In this document: piece after piece, positions 15,750-22,708 of the stretch
Layout of the letters: the number at the start of each line of letters is the position of its first letter
How positions within the stretch are numbered: the stretch's first letter is position 1
Translations under genes and position numbers: made by a program
Virus record (IMG/VR): IMGVR_UViG_3300025316_001112
Location: 1-28,075 of that record
Reading direction: 5' to 3' (one strand)
DNA length: 28,075 nucleotides
Origin: a virus
The notes under the pieces: model-generated
The model's input: only the letters and a program-made list of their open reading frames with translations
What the model was told of the DNA's origin: nothing
Databases searched by the model: none

Positions 15750-16490
15750 TCAGCCGTTTCCCTGAGTTTGGTTTTGATAAGCCCTCACGAGTGAATCCGG
15801 ATATCCGGTTAAATCCGGGGAAAACGGCGTTTTTGCCGGGTTGCTCGCAAAATGCGGGTCCGGATGCACATGTGTAAACCGTCCGTCCGGGAGCTCTGCA
15901 ACAAGCGGCGCGTTTTGCTCGACTGTCAGCCCGCGGCTCTCCACCTGCCGTTTAGAAAGTGCGTGCACCGTGCACCTGCACCGGTATCCGTTCGGCGGGT
16001 ACCAGGTATCCCACACCGGCGAATCCGCCGGGAATACCCTGCCGTCCATGGCGAGGTGGCTTGGCCGTGTGCGGCTGTCGTTTACTGCGTCGTATTGCCA
16101 GTACGGCAGCGCTTTCAAAACATCCGGGTCCGTCATTTCCCGGTAATGTCCCACTTGGTAGGCGGTTTGCACGTTTGTCCGGAAGATATTGTCCGCCTGA
16201 AAGTTTGTAATGCCCTCATATCCCTTGTCCTCAAGGAAAGTGTTCATCCGGTCTTTGAAGCTCTTGAGCGTTTCGCCGTTTTCGATGGATTGCAGCAGCT
16301 CGTCGTGGAATTTGTTGAGAATCTCAAATTTGGTGTATCCGGAAACGGTAAACGCGAGGGTTTGGTATTCATTTTCCAGCGCGGCGAACGTCTTTGCTGT
16401 CACGGGGATTTTATCCCCGAAATATTGAACGGCCTCTTCAAACGTGATGTCCTGGTTTTGGGTGATGACACTGTTGATATCATCCATCCT
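15750..16490 (-). CDS. Phage head morphogenesis protein (Mu gpF type, Gp30)
   Basis: A 246-aa protein of the Mu F-like minor head family. The signature is near residues 175-200: DTWYPPNGYRCRCTVHALSKR, the P-P-x-x-x-x-C-R-C motif of this family. A longer start at 16514 exists, but the ATG at 16490 overlaps the portal stop (ATGGATGA) and has GGAGGG ahead of it inside the portal end. It attaches next to the portal and is probably ejected or proteolysed in maturation. Confidence 0.88.
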   Translation of the reverse strand, partial: RMDDINSVITQNQDITFEEAVQYFGDKIPVTAKTFAALENEYQTLAFTVSGYTKFEILNKFHDELLQSIENGETLKSFKDRMNTFLEDKGYEGITNFQADNIFRTNVQTAYQVGHYREMTDPDVLKALPYWQYDAVNDSRTRPSHLAMDGRVFPADSPVWDTWYPPNGYRCRCTVHALSKRQVESRGLTVEQNAPLVAELPDGRFTHVHPDPHFASNPAKTPFSPDLTGYPDSLVRAYQNQTQGNG

Positions 16491-18048
16491 GAACACGTCC
16501 CTCCAGGTCTGCATATATCATTGAGCGCTGCATCAGCGCGTCAAGGTCGCTGATATCCATACTTTTTGCGAGCTTTTCAATAAACTTTTCGTTTTCAAAG
16601 CCCTGTTTCAGCTCTTCCAGGCTGTTGGCGCCGTCAACCATCGTGAGCACCGGGGCAAACAGCTTTTTGTATAATCCGGCGCTTTGTTTAACGGCTGCCG
16701 CGGTGATGTCTTCCATGTGCTGCTGGGAACCGAAGCCGTCATTGTTGGCTTTAAGCGACAGCGTCAGCGGCAGGGGATTTCCATTGGGTACCGGCGCAGC
16801 TGCGGCCGGCGCCGCTATTTCGTCGCCGTTCTCCGGCTTTGGTATGGAAAAAAGCTTGTATAAGTGCGATGACGGTACCTTCAGCCCGATGTCAACGGCA
16901 AGTATTTTGTAGATATCGGCCGTTTCTTTCAGGTCTGCAGCCTCGCTGCAGTCGTACCGGATGTATGGTATCCGCCTGTCTTCCCCGAAGTTGAACAGCA
17001 CAAGCGGCCGGATAAGGTCGCGCCGCAGTGTTGCCGCCAGTGCCTTGCAGTCCGCAACCGTCAGGTCATGCCGGACATCGTTGTGCGTCTTGCTCTGCGC
17101 AAAACTGCCGCCGGAGTCGCTTGTCAGCGTCTGCCCGAGTATGGCCTTGCTTATCTGCTCGTCGCAGTACCGGGCAAGCCGCTCATAAACATCAACGCTG
17201 CTTGTTTTTCCGGCTTCCTTGAATTCAATCTCCGTGCCTTCCGGAATAATGCCCGCCGCGTCGGTGCCTATCTGCACCAAAGCCTGGATGAGCGCGTTTT
17301 TGTCATCCTCGCTGGAGCCCTGCGCGTAAGTGCCTAACCGCAGCGGCATTCCGAATACCTCGCAAAAGCTGATCCAGTCCTTGATATCGTAGTTTTTGAA
17401 CAGATACATCCATGCGATTACCCTTAAAATGCCTGCTTTGGCAGGATGCCCGCTGCGTGCTTTGTACCGGTGCACAATAAACTTGTTGTCCGGCACAAGT
17501 ATCCCGGCGGGGAAATCCTTGGTAAATACCTTGAAGTTATCGTCAACATCCCAGAAAAACCGCTTTTGGTGCCGGTTTTTGATTTCCGATATAACAACTT
17601 TACCGTCCTGGTAGTCCCATATAATCTCGCTAACTGCGATGCCTTTGCCGATGGCGTCCAGCAAATCCATCGCAATATCCTCAAAATTCTCGATGCTGCC
17701 GATTTCCTGCTTGACGAATTCCGCTATGTTTTTGTCAGTTTCGTTGTCCGCGTCGAACGGAACAATCTCAAAATCAAGCCCCGTAACGGCGTTTTTGCGC
17801 GTCTGCAGCTGGCTGAAGAGGTGCGGGTCCTTGCCCTCCATCTCCTCAAACAGCTCCATCTGCCGCAGCACGTCCCCGACGTCGGCTTCCTTGAAGATGT
17901 TCGCGAGCCGCTGCGGCGTCAAACCGTCGGAAGGGTAGTTCGAATATTTATCCTGTATCTGGGCTATGGCAATCTCCGTGTAATCCGGTTTCCCGGCAGG
18001 AGCCGCCTTGTTGGCAAATAATTCTTTTATGCTGCTGTATATGCTCAA
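16480..18048 (-). CDS. Portal protein (DUF935, Mu Gp29 type)
   Basis: A 522-aa protein of the Mu Gp29 portal family. It has the N-terminal helix region with QMELFEEMEGKDPHLFSQLQTRKNAV, then VSEIIWDYQDG and a KRFFWDVDDNFK motif, and further on a DYKIF-like central domain. It starts at TTG (18048) with GGAGG 7 bp upstream. The dodecameric portal is the DNA entry gate and binds the terminase upstream and the connector DUF1320 protein downstream. Confidence 0.9.
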   Translation of the reverse strand: MSIYSSIKELFANKAAPAGKPDYTEIAIAQIQDKYSNYPSDGLTPQRLANIFKEADVGDVLRQMELFEEMEGKDPHLFSQLQTRKNAVTGLDFEIVPFDADNETDKNIAEFVKQEIGSIENFEDIAMDLLDAIGKGIAVSEIIWDYQDGKVVISEIKNRHQKRFFWDVDDNFKVFTKDFPAGILVPDNKFIVHRYKARSGHPAKAGILRVIAWMYLFKNYDIKDWISFCEVFGMPLRLGTYAQGSSEDDKNALIQALVQIGTDAAGIIPEGTEIEFKEAGKTSSVDVYERLARYCDEQISKAILGQTLTSDSGGSFAQSKTHNDVRHDLTVADCKALAATLRRDLIRPLVLFNFGEDRRIPYIRYDCSEAADLKETADIYKILAVDIGLKVPSSHLYKLFSIPKPENGDEIAAPAAAAPVPNGNPLPLTLSLKANNDGFGSQQHMEDITAAAVKQSAGLYKKLFAPVLTMVDGANSLEELKQGFENEKFIEKLAKSMDISDLDALMQRSMIYADLEGRVQDG

Positions 18049-18101
18049 TGTGCTGCCTCCTATGTGTTTCTAACTTGCTTCCCGCTTTGATTCCATTCAT
18101 G

Positions 18102-18147
18102 CCTCCCTTGTTAAAGGGAGGGGGACCGCCGAGGCGGTGGTGGGATT
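18102..18147 (-). repeat. Palindromic repeat, family A copy 1
   Basis: CCTCCCTT-gtta-AAGGGAGG hairpin, then a second hairpin ACCGCC-GA-GGCGGT, then GGTGGGATT. The second stem differs from other copies but remains fully paired. Confidence 0.9.
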
Positions 18148-18173
18148 CATCAGGAGGGGGATTAACTGCTTTG

Positions 18174-18221
18174 CCTCGCCTGCATCAGGAGAGGTGGCAC
18201 GCTTCAGCGTGACGGAGAGGT
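18174..18221 (-). repeat. Palindromic repeat, family B copy 2
   Basis: CCTCGCCTGCATCAGGAGAGG then CACGCTTCAGCGTG. One base (G at the T position in the left arm) breaks the first stem; the second stem stays paired with a changed loop. Confidence 0.85.
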
Positions 18222-18223
18222 CA

Positions 18224-18255
18224 GTGCTTCAAACTTCCACTTCCAACTGCCCACT
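18224..18255 (-). repeat. Heptad repeat tract at terminase stop
   Basis: Units GTGCTTC, AAACTTC, CACTTCC, AACTGCC, CACT; the last unit runs into the TAA stop at 18255-18257. Confidence 0.8.
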
Positions 18256-20015
18256 TAATACCCGCCGCTCCTGAACCTCAGCGCTCTGCTCACAACGCTC
18301 TTATAATCAACCTTTGTCCCGAACTTTACGTTGAGCGCGATTCTTACCGCCATTTCAAGCGCGTCCGGCCCGTCATCGTTCTTGCCCATCGGGTATTCCT
18401 TTAGCTGCTGCAGGAGCGTTTTGTGTTTCTCGCTGAATAGGATGTATCCGTTCTTGATAAACGGCTGCAGGGACTGAATGCGCATGTCCTTGTTGCCGGT
18501 GCTGTTGATTTCCTCTATAGGCAGGTACTCGCCGGCCTCGACGCTTTTCTTGGCCATAACATCCTTGAAAAAGTGCTGGAACTGTACCGTCTCAACGCCG
18601 AACTTGCTGAAAGGCTTTTTAAATTCCCGGCGCAGCCGCTTGCTTGTTTCGATGGCGTCATCAATAATCACATCCGGATGCCGCTTTTCGATGCTCGCCG
18701 CCACAACATACATGTACCCGGTCTTTGTGTCCTTTGCCAGGGCGATGATAGCGGAGGTGTCGCTCTTCTTATTTTTGCCCAGCGACGGGTCATTGGAACC
18801 CACAAACAGAAAACGCGGCTCTGCAAAGTTAACCTCTTCATCCTTATAAAAACGGAACCATTCCTCATTAAACGTGCAGTTGTCCGGGTCGATCGGGTCG
18901 TTCTGGATTTCCGAGTTGAATGAGGCGTCACCCTCACTAAGCTTGATAACCATCAAATCGTAGTAACTGAGCTTTGCTTCCCACAGAACCTCGGTACCCT
19001 CAAGCATTTCTTCCCGGCTCGCCTCAAAGAATTCCTTTGCTTCCTCCTGCCGGTCGTCGTTGAAGAGGTCTGTGTAAATTGCTTCCCATGCATCCCAGAG
19101 TTTGGTGTTCTTGGCAAAACTGATAACGCCGCGGTATTTTACTGTCTTGTAGGATGGGTTTGCGGCGACGTTGGCAAGCAGCGCGTCATAGTGCAGCAGC
19201 GTGCCGATGTAGACAATGTCCGTGTAGGTGTCGCCGGCTTTGCTGACCGCCTTGTAAAACCAGTTGCGCATCTTCTTGCGCTGGTCCGGTGTGTTGACGT
19301 TCTCGTCATTCTCGAGGTCATCGCAGAGGATAAGGTCGGGCCTCCAGGAGCCGTGCCGCCGTCCGCGGATTTTCTTCCCGCTGCCGATGGCCTCAATCTT
19401 TACCCCGGTAGAAAGCAGGATAACCCCCGCTTTCCAGACCTTGCCTTGTAAAATGCCGAAATCCTCCCGGATGGCCGTGTTACTTTCAAGCTCGGTTTTG
19501 ATGTCTGTCAAAAATCCCTCTGCCTGGTCGGAGCTGTCAGAGAGGATGATGATGTAATGCTTGTATGCGTATAGCCCTGCGTGCAGCGTATCCTTAAAGG
19601 TGAAGGTGGTTGATTTTGCGTGTCCGCGGGGTGCCTCGATGCAGCGCCTGCATCCTTCCATGCGGGAGATCTCTTTTGCGTCACGCAGCGCGTCCTTGCC
19701 CTTCATCACGCCGTCTTCCCATATGGCGTCCAGCTCCCCGTGGAACTTTGGCGATTCTCTTATGAAGTAGTGCGGCAGGTAGGCGCGCCCGAAATATTCC
19801 ATGTCGAATGCGGCAAGCTTCTTGCGCAGCCCCTTCGGGCCTGTGAGCTCGGTTCCGTCCCGGTAATCCTTCAGGAGCTTTGCCCGTCCCTCCGGGTTTC
19901 TGCCGGCGCGGGCCGCGTAAGCCTCAAAGAGCGCCTTTTGGTAATCCCGGTTTGCAACCGCCTCATGGTCCTCCGGCTCTTCAAGAATCGCAATATAATC
20001 CTTCAGATTTATCAT
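18255..20015 (-). CDS. Terminase large subunit (Mu Gp28 type)
   Basis: A 586-aa packaging motor. Walker A-like APRGHAKST lies at about 128-136, Walker B LILCDDLE at 228-235, and the motor domain follows with a TLLHYDALL segment. The C-terminal nuclease has NDPSLG (acidic residue near 409) and DDGPDALEMAV near 547-557, the usual RNase H-like metal-binding residues. Size is normal for this family. It acts with the upstream Gp27-type protein (probable small subunit) and docks on the portal gene product downstream. AAAGGA lies ahead of the ATG. Confidence 0.92.
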   Translation of the reverse strand: MINLKDYIAILEEPEDHEAVANRDYQKALFEAYAARAGRNPEGRAKLLKDYRDGTELTGPKGLRKKLAAFDMEYFGRAYLPHYFIRESPKFHGELDAIWEDGVMKGKDALRDAKEISRMEGCRRCIEAPRGHAKSTTFTFKDTLHAGLYAYKHYIIILSDSSDQAEGFLTDIKTELESNTAIREDFGILQGKVWKAGVILLSTGVKIEAIGSGKKIRGRRHGSWRPDLILCDDLENDENVNTPDQRKKMRNWFYKAVSKAGDTYTDIVYIGTLLHYDALLANVAANPSYKTVKYRGVISFAKNTKLWDAWEAIYTDLFNDDRQEEAKEFFEASREEMLEGTEVLWEAKLSYYDLMVIKLSEGDASFNSEIQNDPIDPDNCTFNEEWFRFYKDEEVNFAEPRFLFVGSNDPSLGKNKKSDTSAIIALAKDTKTGYMYVVAASIEKRHPDVIIDDAIETSKRLRREFKKPFSKFGVETVQFQHFFKDVMAKKSVEAGEYLPIEEINSTGNKDMRIQSLQPFIKNGYILFSEKHKTLLQQLKEYPMGKNDDGPDALEMAVRIALNVKFGTKVDYKSVVSRALRFRSGGY

Positions 20016-20148
20016 AGAAATCCTTTCATCTTAAACCTCCCTTGTTAAAGGGAGGGGGACCACCGCAGTGGTGGGGGGATTGCGTTCTTCGTTCTTCATC
20101 TACCGTCTAACATCTACCGTCTAACATCTACCGTCTAACATCTAATAT
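20016..20148 (-). other. Repeat-filled gap between Gp27-type gene and terminase
   Basis: 133 bp: heptads 20101-20151, then a family A element at 20036-20081. There is no gene. Confidence 0.8.
20036..20081 (-). repeat. Palindromic repeat, family A copy 2
   Basis: CCTCCCTT-gtta-AAGGGAGG, then the variant second stem ACCAC-CGCA-GTGGT followed by GGGGGGATTGCG. The stem is again paired although the bases differ from the other copies. Confidence 0.9.
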
Positions 20149-20151
20149 CTA
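20101..20151 (-). repeat. Heptad repeat tract supplying the Gp27-type gene stop
   Basis: TACCGTC and TAACATC alternate three times, followed by TAATATC and TA. The TAG stop of the gene (20149-20151) lies in the last unit boundary. Seven full units. Confidence 0.95.
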
Positions 20152-20715
20152 CCCATCGTTAATAATCATGTCCCTCGCCTTGCTCAGCACCGCGTGCAGC
20201 TCTCTGCTCAGCACCGGGTCAGCCTTTATGGCCTTCATCAGGTCAGCCTCCAGCGCCTCAAACGCCATTTCCGTTTTGGTCTTGTAATCCCGCAGCGTCT
20301 TTTGCTCATACACGCCCACGCGGGAAAGGGAAGCGATTAATCTGCCGGCCTTGTCGAGCGGCATCTCGTTGTAATCTTCCTCCGCCGTGCTTACCCGCTT
20401 CAGCAGCCCGTCCATAAGCACCATGCGGCTTGCCTTGGTAAAGTCAAGGTTCGGGTATTTTTCCGCGGCTTCTGCCAGTTTTGTTGTCTGCTCAATGGTT
20501 TCCGCAATGCGCTGCGCCGCTTGGTTTGCCCGTATGGCGTACCGGCCGACGGCGCTCTTGCTGATTTCATACCCCAGTGATTTCAGCCAAATGGCCGTTT
20601 CATCGTAGGTGTTGGCAGTGTCGAGCAGCATCACGTCGAGCTGGTCCTTAATATCATCCGGCAGCGCCGTTATCTTGGATGCAACACGAGTCCGGCGGCG
20701 TTTGTTATCGGCCAT
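20149..20715 (-). CDS. Gp27-type protein (DUF3486), probable terminase small subunit
   Basis: A 188-aa, highly helical protein. It contains LPDDIKDQLDVMLLDTANTYDETAIWLKSLGYEISKSAVGRYA (helix-turn-helix-like) and a long TKASRMVLMDGLLKRV region, the pattern of DUF3486 (Mu Gp27). It sits just upstream of the terminase large subunit, where small terminases lie, and the N-terminus is basic (KRRRTRVASK), suitable for DNA binding. The ATG overlaps the previous stop (TAATG). Confidence 0.85.
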   Translation of the reverse strand: MADNKRRRTRVASKITALPDDIKDQLDVMLLDTANTYDETAIWLKSLGYEISKSAVGRYAIRANQAAQRIAETIEQTTKLAEAAEKYPNLDFTKASRMVLMDGLLKRVSTAEEDYNEMPLDKAGRLIASLSRVGVYEQKTLRDYKTKTEMAFEALEADLMKAIKADPVLSRELHAVLSKARDMIINDG

Positions 20716-21029
20716 TACACATCAACTCCGTGGTCGTCGATAGTCCCCTCGACGAGGTCAACGCCTTTTTTTGTCAGCTTAATTACGGCATCCTTGCGGT
20801 ATGCGTTGTAGGCGGTAACCGTCTTGTCGGTGAAAACGATGTACTCGCCCTCGCGCAAATAATCAAGGTGCTTGCAGATGTCCGGCGAAACAATCATCCC
20901 GTCGGCAACAAGCGCGTTGGTAATCTGCCGGATAAGCAGCGAGTTTTGAAATCCCTTTACAAGGGAGCGGATGATGTAACCCCGGATGGCCTTATTCTGC
21001 TTTATTTCAAGCTCGTTCATTTCATCCAT
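20715..21029 (-). CDS. Small protein at Mu Gp26 position (winged-helix-like)
   Basis: A 104-aa protein with a start at 21029 (MDEMNELEIKQNKAI). AAGGAG 8 bp upstream of it speaks for this ATG rather than the GTG at 21038. The region LRIREGEYIVFTDKTV-type strands after a helix set look like a winged helix of the VpaChn25-type proteins found in Mu-like phages at this place. The gene starts 5 bp after the preceding stop. Function not known. Confidence 0.65.
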   Translation of the reverse strand: MDEMNELEIKQNKAIRGYIIRSLVKGFQNSLLIRQITNALVADGMIVSPDICKHLDYLREGEYIVFTDKTVTAYNAYRKDAVIKLTKKGVDLVEGTIDDHGVDV

Positions 21030-21034
21030 GGTTA

Positions 21035-21325
21035 TCACTCCTTATTCCTGTATTGAAGTATCCGGTCAAGCTTGCAGTTCATGTCGCCCATTTGCTTGTC
21101 AACATTGTTGAGCGTCCGGATGAAATCCTCGCGCAGCACGTACACAAGCGGCAGGTCGCTCTTCAGCTCCGAAAGCTCCTTGGCAACCTTTTCGATGTCG
21201 CCGGCATTTTTCTTGATGGCGTCCTTCAGGTCTACAATGGCGTTTTTAATGCCCCAAACGGCTATCCCGATGATTAGCGTTACAACAGTCTGCAGGGCGA
21301 AGAATAACAGTTGGCTTCCTTGCAT
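21035..21325 (-). CDS. Small membrane protein with coiled coil (Gp25 position)
   Basis: A 96-aa protein with one membrane segment at about residues 8-27 (LFFALQTVVTLIIGIAVWGI), then a charged helix with regular heptad hydrophobics to the C-terminus. Such DUF2730-like proteins lie upstream of Gp26 and Gp27 in Mu-like phages. They may work with the holin or serve as a packaging partner; neither is shown here. GGGAG lies ahead of the ATG. Confidence 0.65.
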   Translation of the reverse strand: MQGSQLLFFALQTVVTLIIGIAVWGIKNAIVDLKDAIKKNAGDIEKVAKELSELKSDLPLVYVLREDFIRTLNNVDKQMGDMNCKLDRILQYRNKE

Positions 21326-21339
21326 ACTTTTTTACTCCC

Positions 21340-21768
21340 TTACGTTGTTTTAAGCGCTAACACCTTGTCCTCTATGAGCTTCGCGACATAATCCTCAAAG
21401 CTGCCGAGGTTTGCTGTAATAAGCTGTTTTGCCTCCGGTGTGATGCCGGTGGTTATTTCAAATGCTGCCTTTTTTGCCAAATCCAGGAGCTCGTTTCTGT
21501 TTCCGGTGCCTGCCTTGATGGCCTCACGCAAGTCTTTTGCCGTGGTCTGCTCGATGCTGTTCACCGTCACGGTTGTCAGTTTCTCAACATCATCCAGGGC
21601 GTTGTTGAACAACTGCCTTTCGCCGTCATCCTTGATTTTCGCCGTTTCTGCTTTTGCCTTTGCTTTAAGCTTGGCGAAGTAGGCTGTGGCGTACGCGGCA
21701 AGCAGGCCGATAAGGGCAAGAACAAGCTGCACCAGTAGATTGCTGAGGTCGGTTTTAATTAAATCCAT
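21340..21768 (-). CDS. Phage holin, LL-H family type
   Basis: A 142-aa protein with a single N-terminal membrane segment (about residues 10-31) and a long, charged, helical soluble part. This is the layout of Holin_LLH proteins. It would make membrane pores for the GH25 endolysin, which has no signal peptide and is encoded upstream of the Mor gene. The start has AAGGAGG. It is the first gene of the late operon, after the regulatory gap. Confidence 0.75.
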   Translation of the reverse strand: MDLIKTDLSNLLVQLVLALIGLLAAYATAYFAKLKAKAKAETAKIKDDGERQLFNNALDDVEKLTTVTVNSIEQTTAKDLREAIKAGTGNRNELLDLAKKAAFEITTGITPEAKQLITANLGSFEDYVAKLIEDKVLALKTT

Positions 21769-21802
21769 GCTGCTTTCCTCCTTAAATTTTCGGGTATTAA
21801 GA

Positions 21803-21831
21803 AAACCGTAGAAGCGTTGCTTCTACGGTTT
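21803..21831 (-). terminator. Strong hairpin (13-bp stem, 3-nt loop) before late operon
   Basis: AAACCGTAGAAGC (21803-21815) pairs perfectly with GCTTCTACGGTTT (21819-21831) around GTT. On the minus strand it is followed by TCTTAATA, so only a weak T-run. It may end readthrough from the middle genes, or act as an antitermination or attenuation site. Confidence 0.65.
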
Positions 21832-21856
21832 AATCTTACCTTTTTACTTGTAAACT

Positions 21857-21868
21857 CTACATACGTAG
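21857..21868. promoter_or_regulatory. Candidate activator site CTACATACGTAG
   Basis: A 12-bp near-dyad in the only AT-rich part of the gap upstream of the late genes. Mor-family dimers bind interrupted dyads at weak promoters. A TTAACA ... TATGTA pair with an 18-bp spacer on the minus strand ends at this point, but the match to -35/-10 consensus is poor. Confidence 0.25.
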
Positions 21869-21915
21869 TGATTCTGAAAAGTGTTAAAAATAATCTTGTT
21901 TTGCTTTCTAATTTG

Positions 21916-21959
21916 CCTCTCCTCTGGAGGAGAGGTGGCTGCGCAGCAGACGGAGAGGT
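21916..21959 (-). repeat. Palindromic repeat, family B variant
   Basis: CCTCTCCTCTGGAGGAGAGG with second stem CTGCGCAG, in place of the usual CACGCTT/AAGCGTG. Both stems stay paired with changed bases. Confidence 0.85.
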
Positions 21960-21983
21960 TTTACTTGTTTTGCTTCCTGCTTT

Positions 21984-22030
21984 GTCCCCCTTGTTAAAGG
22001 GGGATGTCAGCGAACGCTGACAGGGGGATT
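21984..22030 (-). repeat. Palindromic repeat, family A variant
   Basis: CCCCCTT-gtta-AAGGGGG in place of CCTCCCTT/AAGGGAGG, then the long stem GTCAGCG-AA-CGCTGAC, then GGGGGATT. Pairing is conserved with different bases. Confidence 0.85.
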
Positions 22031-22060
22031 CCGTCCTTTACTTCTTTGCTTCCTGCTGTG

Positions 22061-22108
22061 CCTCTCCTGCATCAGGAGAGGTGGCACGCTTAAGCGTGAC
22101 GGAGAGGT
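22061..22108 (-). repeat. Palindromic repeat, family B copy 3
   Basis: CCTCTCCTGCATCAGGAGAGG and CACGCTTAAGCGTG, the same sequence as the copy at 13786. Confidence 0.9.
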
Positions 22109-22132
22109 TTTACTTGCTTGCTTCCTGCTGTG

Positions 22133-22224
22133 CCTCCCTTAATAAAAAGCTTTAGCTTTTTTAAATGAACCGCTTGCGGTTCTATGTGAAACGGGAGGGG
22201 GACCGTCGCAACGGTGGGGGGATT
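22133..22224 (-). repeat. Expanded family A palindrome with nested hairpins
   Basis: The left arm CCTCCCTT and right arm of the first hairpin are separated not by the usual 4-nt loop but by ~50 bp containing two more hairpins: AAAAAGC-TTTA-GCTTTTT (22144-22161) and GAACCGC-TT-GCGGTTC (22167-22182). The right part (GACCGTCGCAACGGTGGGGGGATTGCG) is unchanged. Confidence 0.85.
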
Positions 22225-22228
22225 GCGT

Positions 22229-22249
22229 CTACTTCCGTCTTCCTACTCC
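22229..22249 (-). repeat. Heptad repeat tract overlapping the Mor gene stop
   Basis: CTACTTC, CGTCTTC, CTACTCC; the stop CTA (TAG on the minus strand) is the start of the last unit, so the last codons of the gene are part of it. Confidence 0.75.
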
Positions 22250-22545
22250 CCGAACAAACTAATTTGCCCCTCCGCCTGCCCGCGTCCGCATAATATCTGC
22301 ACCCAGCGCTCCGTCACATCGTACTTGTGGGCAAGCTCCATGTGGTTGTAGCCGTTGAATTCCTCCCGGATACGCGCGTCCCTCACCGGCCTTGTAATGC
22401 TTTCGGCTTTCGGCAGGTAGAACGTGGAACCGCCGATGAGCTCCGTCAGCTTCACAAGGTTCTCCACGCCGATCGTTTCAGCAATCTGCCGGTAAATCCC
22501 GTCCGGGATGAGTTCAATGGTAAGGTCCTGTGCTAATGAGTCCAT
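22243..22545 (-). CDS. mor: Mor-family middle transcription activator
   Basis: A 100-aa protein of the Mor/C family. The N-terminal dimerisation part is IPDGIYRQIAETIGVENLVKLTELIGG, followed by a YLPKAESI strand; the C-terminal helix-turn-helix is EFNGYNHMELAHKYDVTERWVQIL. Mu Mor binds DNA as a dimer and activates the middle (C) promoter; this window has no second family member, so this protein may turn on the late genes directly. AAGGAGG lies ahead of the ATG. It lies upstream of the large regulatory gap and the late operon. Confidence 0.85.
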   Translation of the reverse strand: MDSLAQDLTIELIPDGIYRQIAETIGVENLVKLTELIGGSTFYLPKAESITRPVRDARIREEFNGYNHMELAHKYDVTERWVQILCGRGQAEGQISLFGE

Positions 22546-22691
22546 CTTGTAGGCCTCCTTAATGATGAAATAATTGCTCTTTCTCCAGAACTTTAGTTCT
22601 GTTTTGCCTCCCGCCTTATCTCTTTCCCTGCGTCCCTTGTTAAAGGGAGGGGGACCGTCGCAACGGTGGGGGGATTGTGTCTTCCGACTTC
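22546..22691 (-). other. Repeat-filled gap between endolysin and Mor
   Basis: 146 bp: heptads (22681-22708), a family A element at 22633-22676, then CCTTTCTC-rich leader and the AAGGAGG site of the Mor gene. There is no gene. Confidence 0.75.
22633..22676 (-). repeat. Palindromic repeat, family A copy 3
   Basis: TCCCTT-gtta-AAGGGAGG, second stem ACCGT-CGCA-ACGGT, then GGGGGGATTG. It lacks the outer CC of other copies (GTCCCTT instead of CCTCCCTT). Confidence 0.9.
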
Positions 22692-22708
22692 CTACTTCCC
22701 ACTTACAA
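22681..22708 (-). repeat. Heptad tract overlapping the endolysin C-terminus
   Basis: CTTCCGA, CTTCCTA, CTTCCCA, CTTACAA. The stop of the endolysin (22692-22694) is inside it, so its last codons (VVSGK) are made of repeat units. Confidence 0.8.

Larger units (their letters stand above)
18049..18254 (-). other. Repeat-filled gap between terminase and portal
   Basis: 206 bp without a gene. In transcription order: heptads (18224-18255), a family B element (18174-18221), a spacer with CAGGAGGGGGA, then a family A element (18102-18147). Two different palindrome families side by side. Confidence 0.8.
21769..22242 (-). promoter_or_regulatory. 474-bp gene-free regulatory gap between Mor gene and late operon
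   Basis: This is the largest gap of the window. In transcription order: heptads touching the Mor stop, an expanded family A palindrome (22133-22224), family B (22061-22108), family A variant (21984-22030), family B variant (21916-21959), an AT-rich stretch with the inverted repeat CTACATACGTAG (21857-21868), and a 13-bp hairpin (21803-21831) just before the holin ribosome site. Since Mor lies right upstream and the late genes start right downstream, a Mor-activated late promoter in the AT-rich stretch is likely but not proven. Confidence 0.6.
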
